Positions 26,403 to 35,900 of a DNA stretch of 64,000 nt are shown in pieces. Within the stretch, counting starts at the first letter, position 1; each line of letters opens with the position of its first letter. The notes beneath the pieces are model-generated. The model did not search any database and was not told the origin of the DNA. It worked only from the letters and a program-made list of their open reading frames with translations. This DNA is from Bog-473 sp963744225. GTDB taxonomy: Bacteria; Actinomycetota; Acidimicrobiia; Acidimicrobiales; RAAP-2. The position numbers and the translations under genes are program-made. The stretch covers positions 2,193,366 through 2,257,365 of the forward strand of contig CAVUSV010000004.1 of the NCBI GenBank assembly GCA_963744225.1, written 5' to 3'.

Positions 26403-27650
26403 TCAAAGCCACCATCCCAAATACGGAAGGATGTCGGCAGGCTTCACCTGCTTGTAGATCCCGTACATGGCGCTCACGAGGGCAATAGCGACGAATCCCA
26501 CAATGACGCCCATGAAGATGATCACTGCGGGTTCGAACAGGCTCGTGAAGTGCTTGACCTTGATCTCGAGCTCCCGGTGATAGAACGAGGCAGCCGTTTG
26601 GAGTTGCTTGTCCAGAGTCCCGGTCTCCTCGCCCACCCGGAACATCTGGCGCGCTGCAGCAGGGAAGAGCCCGGTCTCGGCCAGAGGAACGGACAACCCT
26701 TTGCCCTCCATCATCTGTTCTCTGATGTGGTTGATGCCCTCGTTGTACACTGCATTGTTGGAGGACTCGGCGGTGACTGCCAAGGCGCGAGGGAGATCGA
26801 TACCGGCCACGACGAGTGACGCGAGAACTCGGCACACTCGTTCAACGATGGCCGCCTGCATGAGAGCTCCCAGTACGGGCATCTTCAACGCGGCCCGGTC
26901 GAGCCAGACTCTTCCTCCAGACGACCTGCGTAACGAAATTATCGCGATGATCATCAAGACGAGAGCCCCGAGGATGGCGAACCACCAATTGCTGATGAAA
27001 CTTGAAAACGCGAGCAACATCCGGGTCGGCAATGGGAGCTTGGCATTGAGCGAGTCGAAGAACGTCTTGAATCTCGGAAGCACGAAGGCGGCCAGAACGA
27101 CGACCGTGATAATGGCCATGCAGGCCACGACGGCTGGATAGATAAGGGCCGAAGTCACTTGGGAGCGTGCGTCGATATCTCTCTGCACGTACGTGGCGAG
27201 CTCATCCAGGACCTTGTCGAGGGTTCCCGTGAGTTCCGCCGACTCGAGCACGGCAACGTAATAGCGAGGGAAGGCCTCCGGATGGGCTGCGGCGGCTGAC
27301 GCGAACGTGTCCCCAGCTTGGAGCTGGACGATCATGTCGAGCAGAACCCTCTTGAGGAGTTTGTCCGTCGTCTCCTCGGAGATCACCTCGAGCGCCTCCA
27401 TAATGGGGATGCCCGCTTCGACGAACACGCTGAGCTGACGGGAGAAGTGCATGATCTCTTTGCGAGAGACCTTTTTCCGCGTGATCTCGAACTTGAGGAT
27501 GCTCGTGCGCTCTTTGATCTCTACGGGCTGGAGGCCGCGCGCCAGTAGAGCCAGATGCGCCGCGCTCGCCGTCGGTGCCTTCTCGGTACCGCTGACCTTG
27601 TTGCCGCTCCCGTCGAATGCGGTGTACTTAAAGGCCTCGGTCGTCGTCAT
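26403..27650 (-). CDS. pilC: type IV pilus inner membrane platform protein PilC
   Basis: The product is 415 residues, the normal length for the PilC/GspF family. It has two repeated cytoplasmic helical domains: HFSRQLSVFVEAGIPIMEALEVI and the matching ERVCRVLASLVVAGIDLPRAL. Each is followed by the conserved FPRYYVAVLESAELTGTLDKVL or FPAAARQMFRVGEETGTLDKQL. Three membrane segments follow the family pattern, including IITVVVLAAFVLPRF and the C-terminal VIIFMGVIVGFVAIALV. It should connect PilB ATPase motion to pilin assembly. It is 15 bases after pilB and co-transcribed. Start ATG at 27650. Confidence 0.95.
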   Translation of the reverse strand: MTTTEAFKYTAFDGSGNKVSGTEKAPTASAAHLALLARGLQPVEIKERTSILKFEITRKKVSRKEIMHFSRQLSVFVEAGIPIMEALEVISEETTDKLLKRVLLDMIVQLQAGDTFASAAAAHPEAFPRYYVAVLESAELTGTLDKVLDELATYVQRDIDARSQVTSALIYPAVVACMAIITVVVLAAFVLPRFKTFFDSLNAKLPLPTRMLLAFSSFISNWWFAILGALVLMIIAIISLRRSSGGRVWLDRAALKMPVLGALMQAAIVERVCRVLASLVVAGIDLPRALAVTAESSNNAVYNEGINHIREQMMEGKGLSVPLAETGLFPAAARQMFRVGEETGTLDKQLQTAASFYHRELEIKVKHFTSLFEPAVIIFMGVIVGFVAIALVSAMYGIYKQVKPADILPYLGWWL

Positions 27651-27665
27651 AGCCGTCTCCTCACG

Positions 27666-29486
27666 TCACAGGCTGTAGATGCTTCGAATAACCTCGGAAA
27701 CTGTCGTGATGTCACGGGCCACCAGGTCGATCGCCTCTTCACGCAGCGAGCGCATCCCTTGCCGCTCTGCCAATCGCCGCAGTTCGTCTTGGGTAGCCCA
27801 ACCAACGACCAGTCGCTTGATCTCTGGCGTAATGCGCAGCAGCTCATAGACACCGATGCGTTCCTGATACCCCGTGCCGCTGCAGAAGTTGCAGCCGGCG
27901 CCGACCACGAAGTCCGTCTTCTCCGGTCCCCCGCTCTCCTCGTAGAAAGCACGCTCCGCTTCGGTGAGGGTGTACGAGACCTTGCACGATGGGCAGATGC
28001 GCCTCACCAGTCGTTGGCCGACGATCCCGATGACCGAAGAAGCCACAAGGAACGATTCGATGCCCATGTCGAGGAAGCGGTGCAGCGCGGATACCGAGTC
28101 AGTGGCGTGCAGCGACGAGAGCACAAGGTGACCGGTCAGGGCAGATTGAACGGCGACGCGAGCTGTCTCGACGTCTCGAATTTCCCCGACGAGGATCACA
28201 TCGGGGTCTTGCCGTAGGATCGACCGAAGACCAGTGGCAAACGTCAGGCCCGCCTGCTCGTTCGTTTGGATCTGGTTGATTGCCGGAAAGACGTACTCGA
28301 CCGGGTCCTCGATGGTCATCACGTTGCGAGATGGGTCACTGATCTCGCTGAGGGTTGCGTACAGCGTCGTCGTTTTGCCGCTCCCGGTCGGACCCACGCA
28401 CAGGACCATGCCGAACGGGGCCCGCACGAAGTTCGAATAGTTCTCAGCCGAATCGGCCGGCATCCCCAATTCGGAGAGATGGAGCACAGACCTCGTCCGG
28501 TCGAGTAGCCGCATGACGCACTTCTCGCCCCAGATGGTGGCGAGCGTAGCCACCCTAACGTCGACCTCTTTGCCGTCGATCTCGATCCGCAGTTGACCGT
28601 CCTGCGGCCGGCGCCGCTCGACAATGTTCATTCCGGCCATGATCTTGATCCGACTGATAAGTCCCACGCCCATGGAGGCGGGAAGAGTAAGCACCTCTTT
28701 AAGAGCGCCGTCGATCCGATAACGGACCCGGATCCCGCCCTCAGTTGGCTCCATGTGGACGTCCGAGGCCCGATCACGCATGGCCTGGGTCAGGATGCGA
28801 CCGACCACCTGTACGACGGGAGCATCGTCGCCCTCGAACTCAGTCGTTGGCGTGTCGACGGTCCGTCTGCGGGTGCCCTCAACGGCCTCAAATGCTTGGA
28901 CGAGGTGATCGAGGCCGCCGAGGGCCTTGTAGTTGTTGTCGATGGCACGGCGAATCTCCGATAACGGCGCCAGCATCGGCCGAATCGAGGTCCCGCTCAC
29001 CTGGCTCAGGAGCGCCATGAGTTCGGGAGATGGCTGGTCGACCATGGCTATGTGGAGGCCCACGTCGTCCAGCTGCATCGGGATGACGAAATGCTCACGG
29101 GCGAGGGAGTCTGGAATGCGGGCGAGCGCCTCGGGTTCCGGTTTCGTCTGCTTGAGGTCGGCGACCGTCATCCCGTAGAGGTCGGCCTTTGCAGCCAGGA
29201 GATCGCGCTCATTGACGAAACCCATACGGACGAGTACCTCGCCGAGATCGGCCGCGTCGTCCGGCGGTGCCGCGAATGCCTGGTCGATCTGATCCGTCGT
29301 CACCAGGTTGCGGTGAATCAGCTCCTGCTGAAGCCGCTCGCTGGAGTCGCGGTCCAGCGAGCGCCCCGAGCCCTCAGGGGCCGAGCCGTCGAGGGTCGCA
29401 GTGCCGTTGTGGGATGCACCGTTTTGCGACGGCAGCGCAGCCGATTCCTCGTGACGGCCCTTACCGCGTCTGCCTCTTACCGCCAC
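27666..29486 (-). CDS. pilB: type IV pilus extension ATPase PilB
   Basis: The product is 606 residues. The N-terminal T2SSE_N-type region (SERLQQELIHRNLVTTDQIDQ, LVRMGFVNERDLLAAKADLYG) follows a low-complexity start. The catalytic core has Walker A GPTGSGKTTTLYAT, the Asp-box MTIEDPVEYVFP, Walker B DPDVILVGEIRDVETARVA and the His-box TGHLVLSSLHATD. A zinc-binding loop with CPSCK and CNFCSGTGY is typical of PilB/GspE rather than PilT. It powers pilus extension with PilC, which follows it. It comes 359 bases after the PilX-like gene, so it may have its own promoter. The product is intact, with no frame problem. Confidence 0.95.
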   Translation of the reverse strand: MAVRGRRGKGRHEESAALPSQNGASHNGTATLDGSAPEGSGRSLDRDSSERLQQELIHRNLVTTDQIDQAFAAPPDDAADLGEVLVRMGFVNERDLLAAKADLYGMTVADLKQTKPEPEALARIPDSLAREHFVIPMQLDDVGLHIAMVDQPSPELMALLSQVSGTSIRPMLAPLSEIRRAIDNNYKALGGLDHLVQAFEAVEGTRRRTVDTPTTEFEGDDAPVVQVVGRILTQAMRDRASDVHMEPTEGGIRVRYRIDGALKEVLTLPASMGVGLISRIKIMAGMNIVERRRPQDGQLRIEIDGKEVDVRVATLATIWGEKCVMRLLDRTRSVLHLSELGMPADSAENYSNFVRAPFGMVLCVGPTGSGKTTTLYATLSEISDPSRNVMTIEDPVEYVFPAINQIQTNEQAGLTFATGLRSILRQDPDVILVGEIRDVETARVAVQSALTGHLVLSSLHATDSVSALHRFLDMGIESFLVASSVIGIVGQRLVRRICPSCKVSYTLTEAERAFYEESGGPEKTDFVVGAGCNFCSGTGYQERIGVYELLRITPEIKRLVVGWATQDELRRLAERQGMRSLREEAIDLVARDITTVSEVIRSIYSL

Positions 29487-29845
29487 TGGTCTCGCCTCCC
29501 ATGCAGCATGGGCACCAGCAACCTCAATGACGAGGATTGGCGGCCCCGTGGGGCTCCGGGGCGCGTGCAGCTACCGCGGGACAACCCGGTTAACTGAAAT
29601 GTCTCAATTCGCCAATACGCCATAGTTCGCTCCTGGTGGACCGCCGCCACCGCCATTATCAATTTGTTCTCAACGGACACCCGATTGTGTTATCGGCATC
29701 CTTCCTCGGTTCTGTAATCATCGAGCCTTCGAGATTCCGGGGCCCCAGAGGTTGCAGGGCGGTTGCCATGAGACCCAAACAGCACGACCCGGCCCGGTGG
29801 GTGTGCAATCGGAGAGCGTGACTACGGAGCCGCCGGGTTCGATCG
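29487..29845. other. gap between PilX-like and pilB genes
   Basis: No gene was recognised in these 359 bases. Short plus-strand frames have no family features. GC-rich inverted segments such as GGGGCCCC near 29741 exist, but there is no clear terminator. It probably holds the pilB promoter, since both neighbours run on the minus strand. Confidence 0.4.
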
Positions 29846-31594
29846 TCACGACGTGTAGGCAAACTCGTCGGCGGCTTCGTTGTACGGCTGCGACCAGGGG
29901 TAGGTGGGCGGGCTGTACGGGGTCGGGTCCATGATGACCGGGACGTACGTGGTGTTGTTCGTCGGGAGCACCGGGACGGTGACCTTCATGGTCTGTGGCG
30001 AGGTCAGGGTGGTGATGTTCCCAGGCGCCACAGCCGTGACATTCGTCGGGGTTGCATTCAGGTTGCTGAGCGGGACCCAGCCCACTTGCGTTGGATTGCT
30101 CGTGGTACCCGCCAAGAAGTTGTAGCCACTGATGGTCACGGACGTGCTATGGGGGCCGGTGGTTGGACTTAACGAGAAGATGATCGGCACCTGGATGCCG
30201 TAGGTGAAATAGGCGGTGGTGTTGGAGCTCTGCCCGCCGATGGTATTCACTTGAACGTAGTACGGCGGGGGTCCAGTTGTGGGGGTGGGGCTGGGCACGG
30301 CGGGGGAGACGGCCGTCAGCGAGCTGGATGATTGGACCTTCACATTTTTCGCTAAGAAAGCTGTGCCCGACGCGATGGTGCAGGGAGGGCCGATGCAGAA
30401 CAGCACCTGCACGGCGAAGTTCGCCGTGCTGTAAAAGCCACCGCTCCCGTCGCCCGGTCCATTGACCGTGACGGTGGTTCCGCCAGTGATCGAACCGCCG
30501 GGGGCCCCGGCGATGGTGATGCTCGACACGATGGGTGTGACGGCAGAGTAGGTGAACGCAATGTAGTTATTCGACGAGTTCTGGTACGCGCTCGTTCCCC
30601 CTGGGGTCGTGACGGTGACGAAGTAGTAGGGCCCCGACGTCACCGCAGGCACGTTGACCTGGAGCGTGCAGTTCGTGTTGTTCGGACCGATGCAACTCTC
30701 CGAGTTCGCAAGGACCGGGGCCGGCACGATCACACCCTGCTCATTGTTGGGAGGCGTGGTCGGGACGTTGGGTGTCGGCGGCACGACGCCTGGGCCAGGA
30801 CTGGAACCGGTTTCCTGGATGAAGTTGACCGTCGTGCCCGGAACGAACCCGTTTCCGGAGATGGTCATCGGGATCGGGCTCCCATTGTTGAGGCCGGTTA
30901 TCGGAGCGGACGTGATGGAGACGGAGTTGACCGAAGGCACGATGGGATTCCAATCCCAGCTGATTTGGGTCAGGCTCTCGCCGCAGGTGTTGCCGCTGAC
31001 CGGGGGAGAGCATGGCACGGGGTGGGGCGGTGGAGGCGTGGCAACCGGAGGAAGGTCATCGAACGCCACGACTGCTTGGAGGAAAGGAGCGAGCGCGCAC
31101 GACGTAGCGGTCGGCACCGGGTTCGATGGTGAGGGATTGGCGGGGACGACACAGGCTGAATAGGTAATCGTCCGGTTCTGGGCAGTGGTGGAGAACGGCT
31201 GCCAAAGCATTGAGCACCAGACGTCGACCGTCACGGTGAGGTTCTCGCTGTTGACGGTAAGAGACGAAGGATTGGTGTTGCCCCAGCATTGAACCGGAGG
31301 ACTGGCATTGACCATGGCGGGCGTGAACGTGTAGCGGGAGTTCTGAATGGCGAGATTCACCGCGCTGGTGGCAGCGTTCTCGCTTGCTCGCTCGTTGCTG
31401 AAGTGAGTAGTGGCACTGAGGCTGGTCCCAACCCATCCGAGGAGCGCGATGACGATGAAGCTCACGGCGACGAGGAATACCAGGGCGAGGATAATGACCG
31501 CCCCGGCTTCATCCTGACGGGTGTTGGCGCGCCGGAACTCACGACCGAGTCGTTCGTAGCCCGCAGCGGAGCGAGACAGAAATGAGGGCGTCAT
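29846..31594 (-). CDS. PilX-like minor pilin assembly protein with TIG/IPT-like domains
   Basis: The product is 582 residues. Its N-terminus is like PilX proteins: EAGAVIILALVFLVAVSFIVIALLG, a hydrophobic helix after a Gly, lacking the Glu+5 of ordinary pilins. The following residues (TSLSATTHFSNERASENAATSAVN) resemble the PilX helix. After a Pro-rich linker with four cysteines come three IPT/TIG-like beta domains (VSITSAPITGLNNGSPI, SSITIAGAPGGSITGGTTV, IFSLSPTTGPHSTSVTISG). The start ATG follows the stop of the giant PilV-like gene directly (TAG then ATG), so translation is coupled. Ordinary PilX is about 200 residues, so this is unusually large. It probably sits in the pilus priming or tip complex. 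Confidence 0.78.
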   Translation of the reverse strand: MTPSFLSRSAAGYERLGREFRRANTRQDEAGAVIILALVFLVAVSFIVIALLGWVGTSLSATTHFSNERASENAATSAVNLAIQNSRYTFTPAMVNASPPVQCWGNTNPSSLTVNSENLTVTVDVWCSMLWQPFSTTAQNRTITYSACVVPANPSPSNPVPTATSCALAPFLQAVVAFDDLPPVATPPPPHPVPCSPPVSGNTCGESLTQISWDWNPIVPSVNSVSITSAPITGLNNGSPIPMTISGNGFVPGTTVNFIQETGSSPGPGVVPPTPNVPTTPPNNEQGVIVPAPVLANSESCIGPNNTNCTLQVNVPAVTSGPYYFVTVTTPGGTSAYQNSSNNYIAFTYSAVTPIVSSITIAGAPGGSITGGTTVTVNGPGDGSGGFYSTANFAVQVLFCIGPPCTIASGTAFLAKNVKVQSSSSLTAVSPAVPSPTPTTGPPPYYVQVNTIGGQSSNTTAYFTYGIQVPIIFSLSPTTGPHSTSVTISGYNFLAGTTSNPTQVGWVPLSNLNATPTNVTAVAPGNITTLTSPQTMKVTVPVLPTNNTTYVPVIMDPTPYSPPTYPWSQPYNEAADEFAYTS

Positions 31595-32968
31595 CTAGGG
31601 CCCACCGATCTCGAGAGTCATCGTGCCCCAGTCCTTGGGGTTGGGCCAACCGTTGACACTCGCAGTGTCGGTCTGCACGGCGGGGGATGTGTTGTAGACC
31701 GCCAGCGAATCGTTGCCGTTGCTCGTTGAGAAGAGATTGGAGCTGCCGGCGCTCCAGGTCAGGCCGCCGATTGTGTTATCGCTGCCGATGACCTCCAGCG
31801 AGACGGAGCCGGCCGCAGGCGGGTTGGAGAGATTCGCAGAAGCAGTGGTCGTGGTGGGGGAGCAGCCGTTGCCATTCTGGCCACAGCCAGATGCATTGTT
31901 GGCCTGCACGATCGGCGTCGTCGCGTTGGCGTTGGCCACCTGGAGAACGTCGTAGCTGGCCCCCTGGTTGTTGCCGCCTCCAAGGCCTGACATACGCACG
32001 GTGACATTGTTCGTGGTGGTGGTCGCCGTGAAGGACCACGCCCATTCGTAGCAGTAGGTATTCGGACAGTTCACCGAATTGTTGCCAGCGTCCCCGCCGA
32101 ACGCGTTAGTCGAATTCGGGATGATGGTCATGGCCACGTTGTTGATGGTGACGGCGGGGGTCGGGAGCGCGTTGTCCACGCTGTTGTCGAACCCCGCGAC
32201 GATGTAGGTGTCGCCGGCGGTCATCGTGAAGGTACCCGACGTCCCTGAGCTGTTGGTCCAGTCCGTGTGTGACGCAACGCTCGTCACCGTTGGGCGTGCA
32301 ACGTTCGTCTCGGAGAACGTCACGGTGGTCAAGCCAGCAGAGCTTGCCGAGATGTTATAAGTACCCGTGGTGCCGTTTGCGGTGAAGGTCGAGGACGTGG
32401 CCGCCCCGTTTGCGTTGGTGCTGGTGCCGCAGGATGACGTCGGCGTATTCGTCGTGCAACCCGCGGAAGCAAAGGTCTCGCTCGCGCCGCTCGTCGGTCC
32501 GGCGAACGTGACCGTGACTCCCGAGACGCCGTTGCCGTTCGCATCGGTGACCGTCGCCACAACAGGACTGGCGAATGCGCTGTTTATCACCCTCGACTGA
32601 CCCGAGCCCGAGGTCGCGCTGAGGGTCTTGGCGGCTCCGGCGACAATGGTGACGTTGTTCGATGCGCCCGAGGTGAGGGCACCACCGGCGGCGCCGAAGG
32701 CGTAGGTGCCTGCGGCCGCACTACCGGAGATGTTGCAGCCGGCGAACGTCGCGACTCCCGCCGCCGCCGTCACAGGGTTCGTCGTGCAGGCCAGGGTGCC
32801 CTGGGTGTGGCCCCCGTTCGTGGCGGCGTAGGTACGGATGCTGAGCGTCACCGCGCTGGCAAAGCCGGTGGCGACGTTCTGGTAGGTGTCCTCGCCGGTC
32901 ACCTTGGGCTGGGTCGTGAAGTTGGCGCCTTCGCCCACGGAGCCGGCCGGCTGCTGCGTGAAGATCAA
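31595..32968 (-). CDS. C-terminal piece of the giant PilV-like gene
   Basis: A 457-codon piece with the tenth Cys-pair unit, one Ig-like domain (SATSGSGQSRVINSAFA, CTTNTPTSSCGTST) and the unique end. The end has TVTSVASHTDWTNSSGT, GDTYIVAGFDNSVDN, CPNTYCYEWAWSFT, VTVRMSGLGGGNNQG, SVSLEVIGSDN and MTLEIGGP. The end resembles a lectin-like beta-sandwich and is the best candidate for the binding head. TAG at 31597-31595 is followed at once by the ATG of the PilX-like gene. Confidence 0.7.
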   Translation of the reverse strand: MIFTQQPAGSVGEGANFTTQPKVTGEDTYQNVATGFASAVTLSIRTYAATNGGHTQGTLACTTNPVTAAAGVATFAGCNISGSAAAGTYAFGAAGGALTSGASNNVTIVAGAAKTLSATSGSGQSRVINSAFASPVVATVTDANGNGVSGVTVTFAGPTSGASETFASAGCTTNTPTSSCGTSTNANGAATSSTFTANGTTGTYNISASSAGLTTVTFSETNVARPTVTSVASHTDWTNSSGTSGTFTMTAGDTYIVAGFDNSVDNALPTPAVTINNVAMTIIPNSTNAFGGDAGNNSVNCPNTYCYEWAWSFTATTTTNNVTVRMSGLGGGNNQGASYDVLQVANANATTPIVQANNASGCGQNGNGCSPTTTTASANLSNPPAAGSVSLEVIGSDNTIGGLTWSAGSSNLFSTSNGNDSLAVYNTSPAVQTDTASVNGWPNPKDWGTMTLEIGGP

Positions 32969-35900
32969 TTGGGTCGCGCTACCCGGGTTGACGTTGAACG
33001 TGCCGGGGGTGCTACCCCGCTCACGCCCGTCGCGCTCACCGTGAGGGTGACGTTGTTCTGAGCGTCGGTCAGGGTGATCGGCGACGCAGTGACGGCACCG
33101 TTGACGAAATTCAGCGTGGCCGGGTAGGTCGGAGCGACCCCATTCGGTGCGCTGGACGGGCCGGAGAAGGTCACTGTCTGGGTGCCGCTGTAGTTGTTGC
33201 CGAAGCCGTCCGTGGCGTTGACGGCGACGCCGAACGACGTCCCAGCCGTCTGCGTTGCAGGTGTCGCGGGGATGGTGAAGGCGGTCGCATTGCCGGCCAC
33301 GATGTTGACGTTGCTCGAGGCGGCGGAGGTAAAGCCGCCGCCCGTGGCGTTGAAGGTGTAGGTCCCGGCACCAGCGGAACCGGTGATGTCACAGCCCGAG
33401 AAGGTGGCCACGCCGGCCACAGCGTTGACCGGGTTCGTGCAGCCGGCGATGTTGCCGGCGGTGTGCCCGCCGTTACCGGCCGCGTACGAAGCGACGTGGA
33501 GCGTCACGGCGCCGGTGAAGCTGGTCACGGTGTTGCCGTTGGCGTCCTCGGCGGTCAACCCCGGCTGGGTTCCAAAGGCAGTGCCCTCGGTGACGCCGCC
33601 CACGGGCTGCGCGGTGAGGACGAGTTGGGTGGCCGCCCCGGCGGTGATAGTGACGTTGTTCGAGGCAATCGAGCCGAGGACGCCACTGGTCACGTTGAAG
33701 TTGTAGGTGCCGGCGGCCGCGGCGCCGGTGATGTTGCAGCCGGCGAAGGTGGCCACGCCTGCAGCTGCGGTGACCGGGTTGGTCGTGCAGCCGAGCGCGC
33801 CCTGGTTGTGCCCGCCGTTGCCCGCCGTGTAGCTGTTGACGTGGAGGGTGACGGCGCTGGTGAAGGTGGTCACGGTGTTACCGCTGGTGTCCTGGGCGGT
33901 CACGACCGGCTGGGTGGTGAAGGCGGAGCTCTCACCCACGGAGCCGGCTGGCTGTGTGGTGAAGATCAGCTGGGAGGCGGTGCCCGACGTGATGATGACA
34001 TTGCTGGAGGCGGCAGAGGTCAAGGCACCACCGCTGCCGGTGAAGGTGTAGGTGCCGGCGCCCGCCGTACCGGCGATGTTGCAGCCGGAGAAGGATGCCA
34101 CGCCGGCCACCGCGGTGACCGGGTTCGTGCAGCCTCCGACGGCGCCTGCGGTGTGACCACCGTTGCCGGCTGTGTAGGAGGCGACGTTGAGGGTCACGGC
34201 GCTGGTGAAGCCCGTGGCAATGTTGCCGTTGGCGTCCTGAGCCGTGAGCACCGGCTCGGTGGCGAAGGCCGTGCCCTCGGTGACTCCGCCCACGGGTTGG
34301 CTGCTGAAGACGAGCTGGGTCGCCGCGCCAGAAGTGACGGTGACGTTGTTGGAGGCGGCCGAGGTCAGACCGCCGCCAGTGCCCTTGAAGTTGTAGGTGC
34401 CCGCGGCCGCATTGCCGGTGATGTTGCACCCGGCGAAGGTCGCGACGCCGGCTACTGCGGTGACCGGGTTGGTGGTGCAGCCCAGCGTGCCCTGGGTGTG
34501 GCCGCCGTTCCCGCGGCGTACGTGTTGACGCTGAGGGTCACCGCACTGGCGAAGCCGCCCACTGTGTTGCCGCTTGCGTCCTCGGCGGTCAGCACCGGCT
34601 GGGTGGTGAAGGCGGAGCCCTCGCCCACGGAGCCCGCAGGCTGGGTGGTGAAGACCAGCTGGGTGGCAGTGCCGGTCACGATGCTGACGTTGTTGGAGAC
34701 GCCAGAGGTGAGACCTCCGCCTGTGGCATTGAACGTGTAGGTGCCAGCACCAGCCGCACCTGTGATGTCACAGCCGGAGAAGGTAGCCACGCCGGCGACG
34801 GCGGTGACCGGGTTGGTGCAGCCGGCGAGGCTGCCCTGCGTGTGCCCACCGTTGCCCGAGGCATAGCTGTTGACGTTGAGCGTCACGGCGCTCGTGAAGC
34901 CGGTGGCGACGTTGCCATTGGTGTCCTGGGCCGTGAGCACCGGCTGGGTCGCGAAGGCCGTGGCCTCGGTGACGCCGCCCACCGGCTGGGTGCTGAAGAG
35001 CAGCTGCGTGGCGGCGCCGGAGGTGATGGTGACGTTGCTCGAGGCGGCGGAGGTCAGACCGCCTCCGGTGGCGTTGAGGCTGTAGGTGCCGGCCGCGGCC
35101 GCACCAGTGATGTTGCAGCCGGCGAAGGTGGCGACACCGGCGACAGCCGTGACCGGGTTGGTGGTGCAGCCGAGGGTTCCCTGGTTGTGCCCACCGTTGC
35201 CCGCTCCATAGCTATTGATACCGAGCGTCACCGCGCTGGTGAAGCCGGTCACCGTGTTGCCGTTGGTGTCCTCGGCGGTCAGCACTGGCTGAGTGCCAAA
35301 GGCCGTGCCCTCGGTGACCCCTCCCACCGGCTGGGTGCTGAAGAGCAGCTGCGTGGCGGCGCCGGGGGTGATGGTGACGTTGCTCGAGGCGGCGGAGGTC
35401 AGACCGCCTCCGGTGGCGTTGAGGCTGTAGGTGCCGGCCGCGGCCGCACCGGTGATGTTGCAGCCGGAGAAGGTGGCCACGCCGCCGACCGCCGCGACCG
35501 GGTTGGTGCAGCCGGTGATGTTGCCAGCGGTGTGCCCGCCATTGCTGGCGGTGTAGGACGCGACGTGAAGGGTGACGTTGTTGGTGAAGCCGGTCACGGT
35601 GTTGCCACTGGCGTCCTCGGCAGTCAGCACCGGTTGGGTGGTGAAGGAAGTTCCCTCGCCCACGCTGCCGCCAGGTTGGGTGGTGAAGACCAGCTGCGTG
35701 GCGGTACCGCCGGTGATGGTGACGTTGTTCGAGGCGGCCGAGGTCAAGGCGCCGCCGGTGGCGTTGAAGGTGTAGGTGCCGGCCGCGGCCGCTCCGGTGA
35801 TGTTGCAGCCGGAGAAGGTGGCCACGCCGCCCACAGCAGTGACCGGGTTCGTGCAGCCGGCGATAGTGCCTGCGGTGTGCCCGCCGCTACCAGCTGCGTA

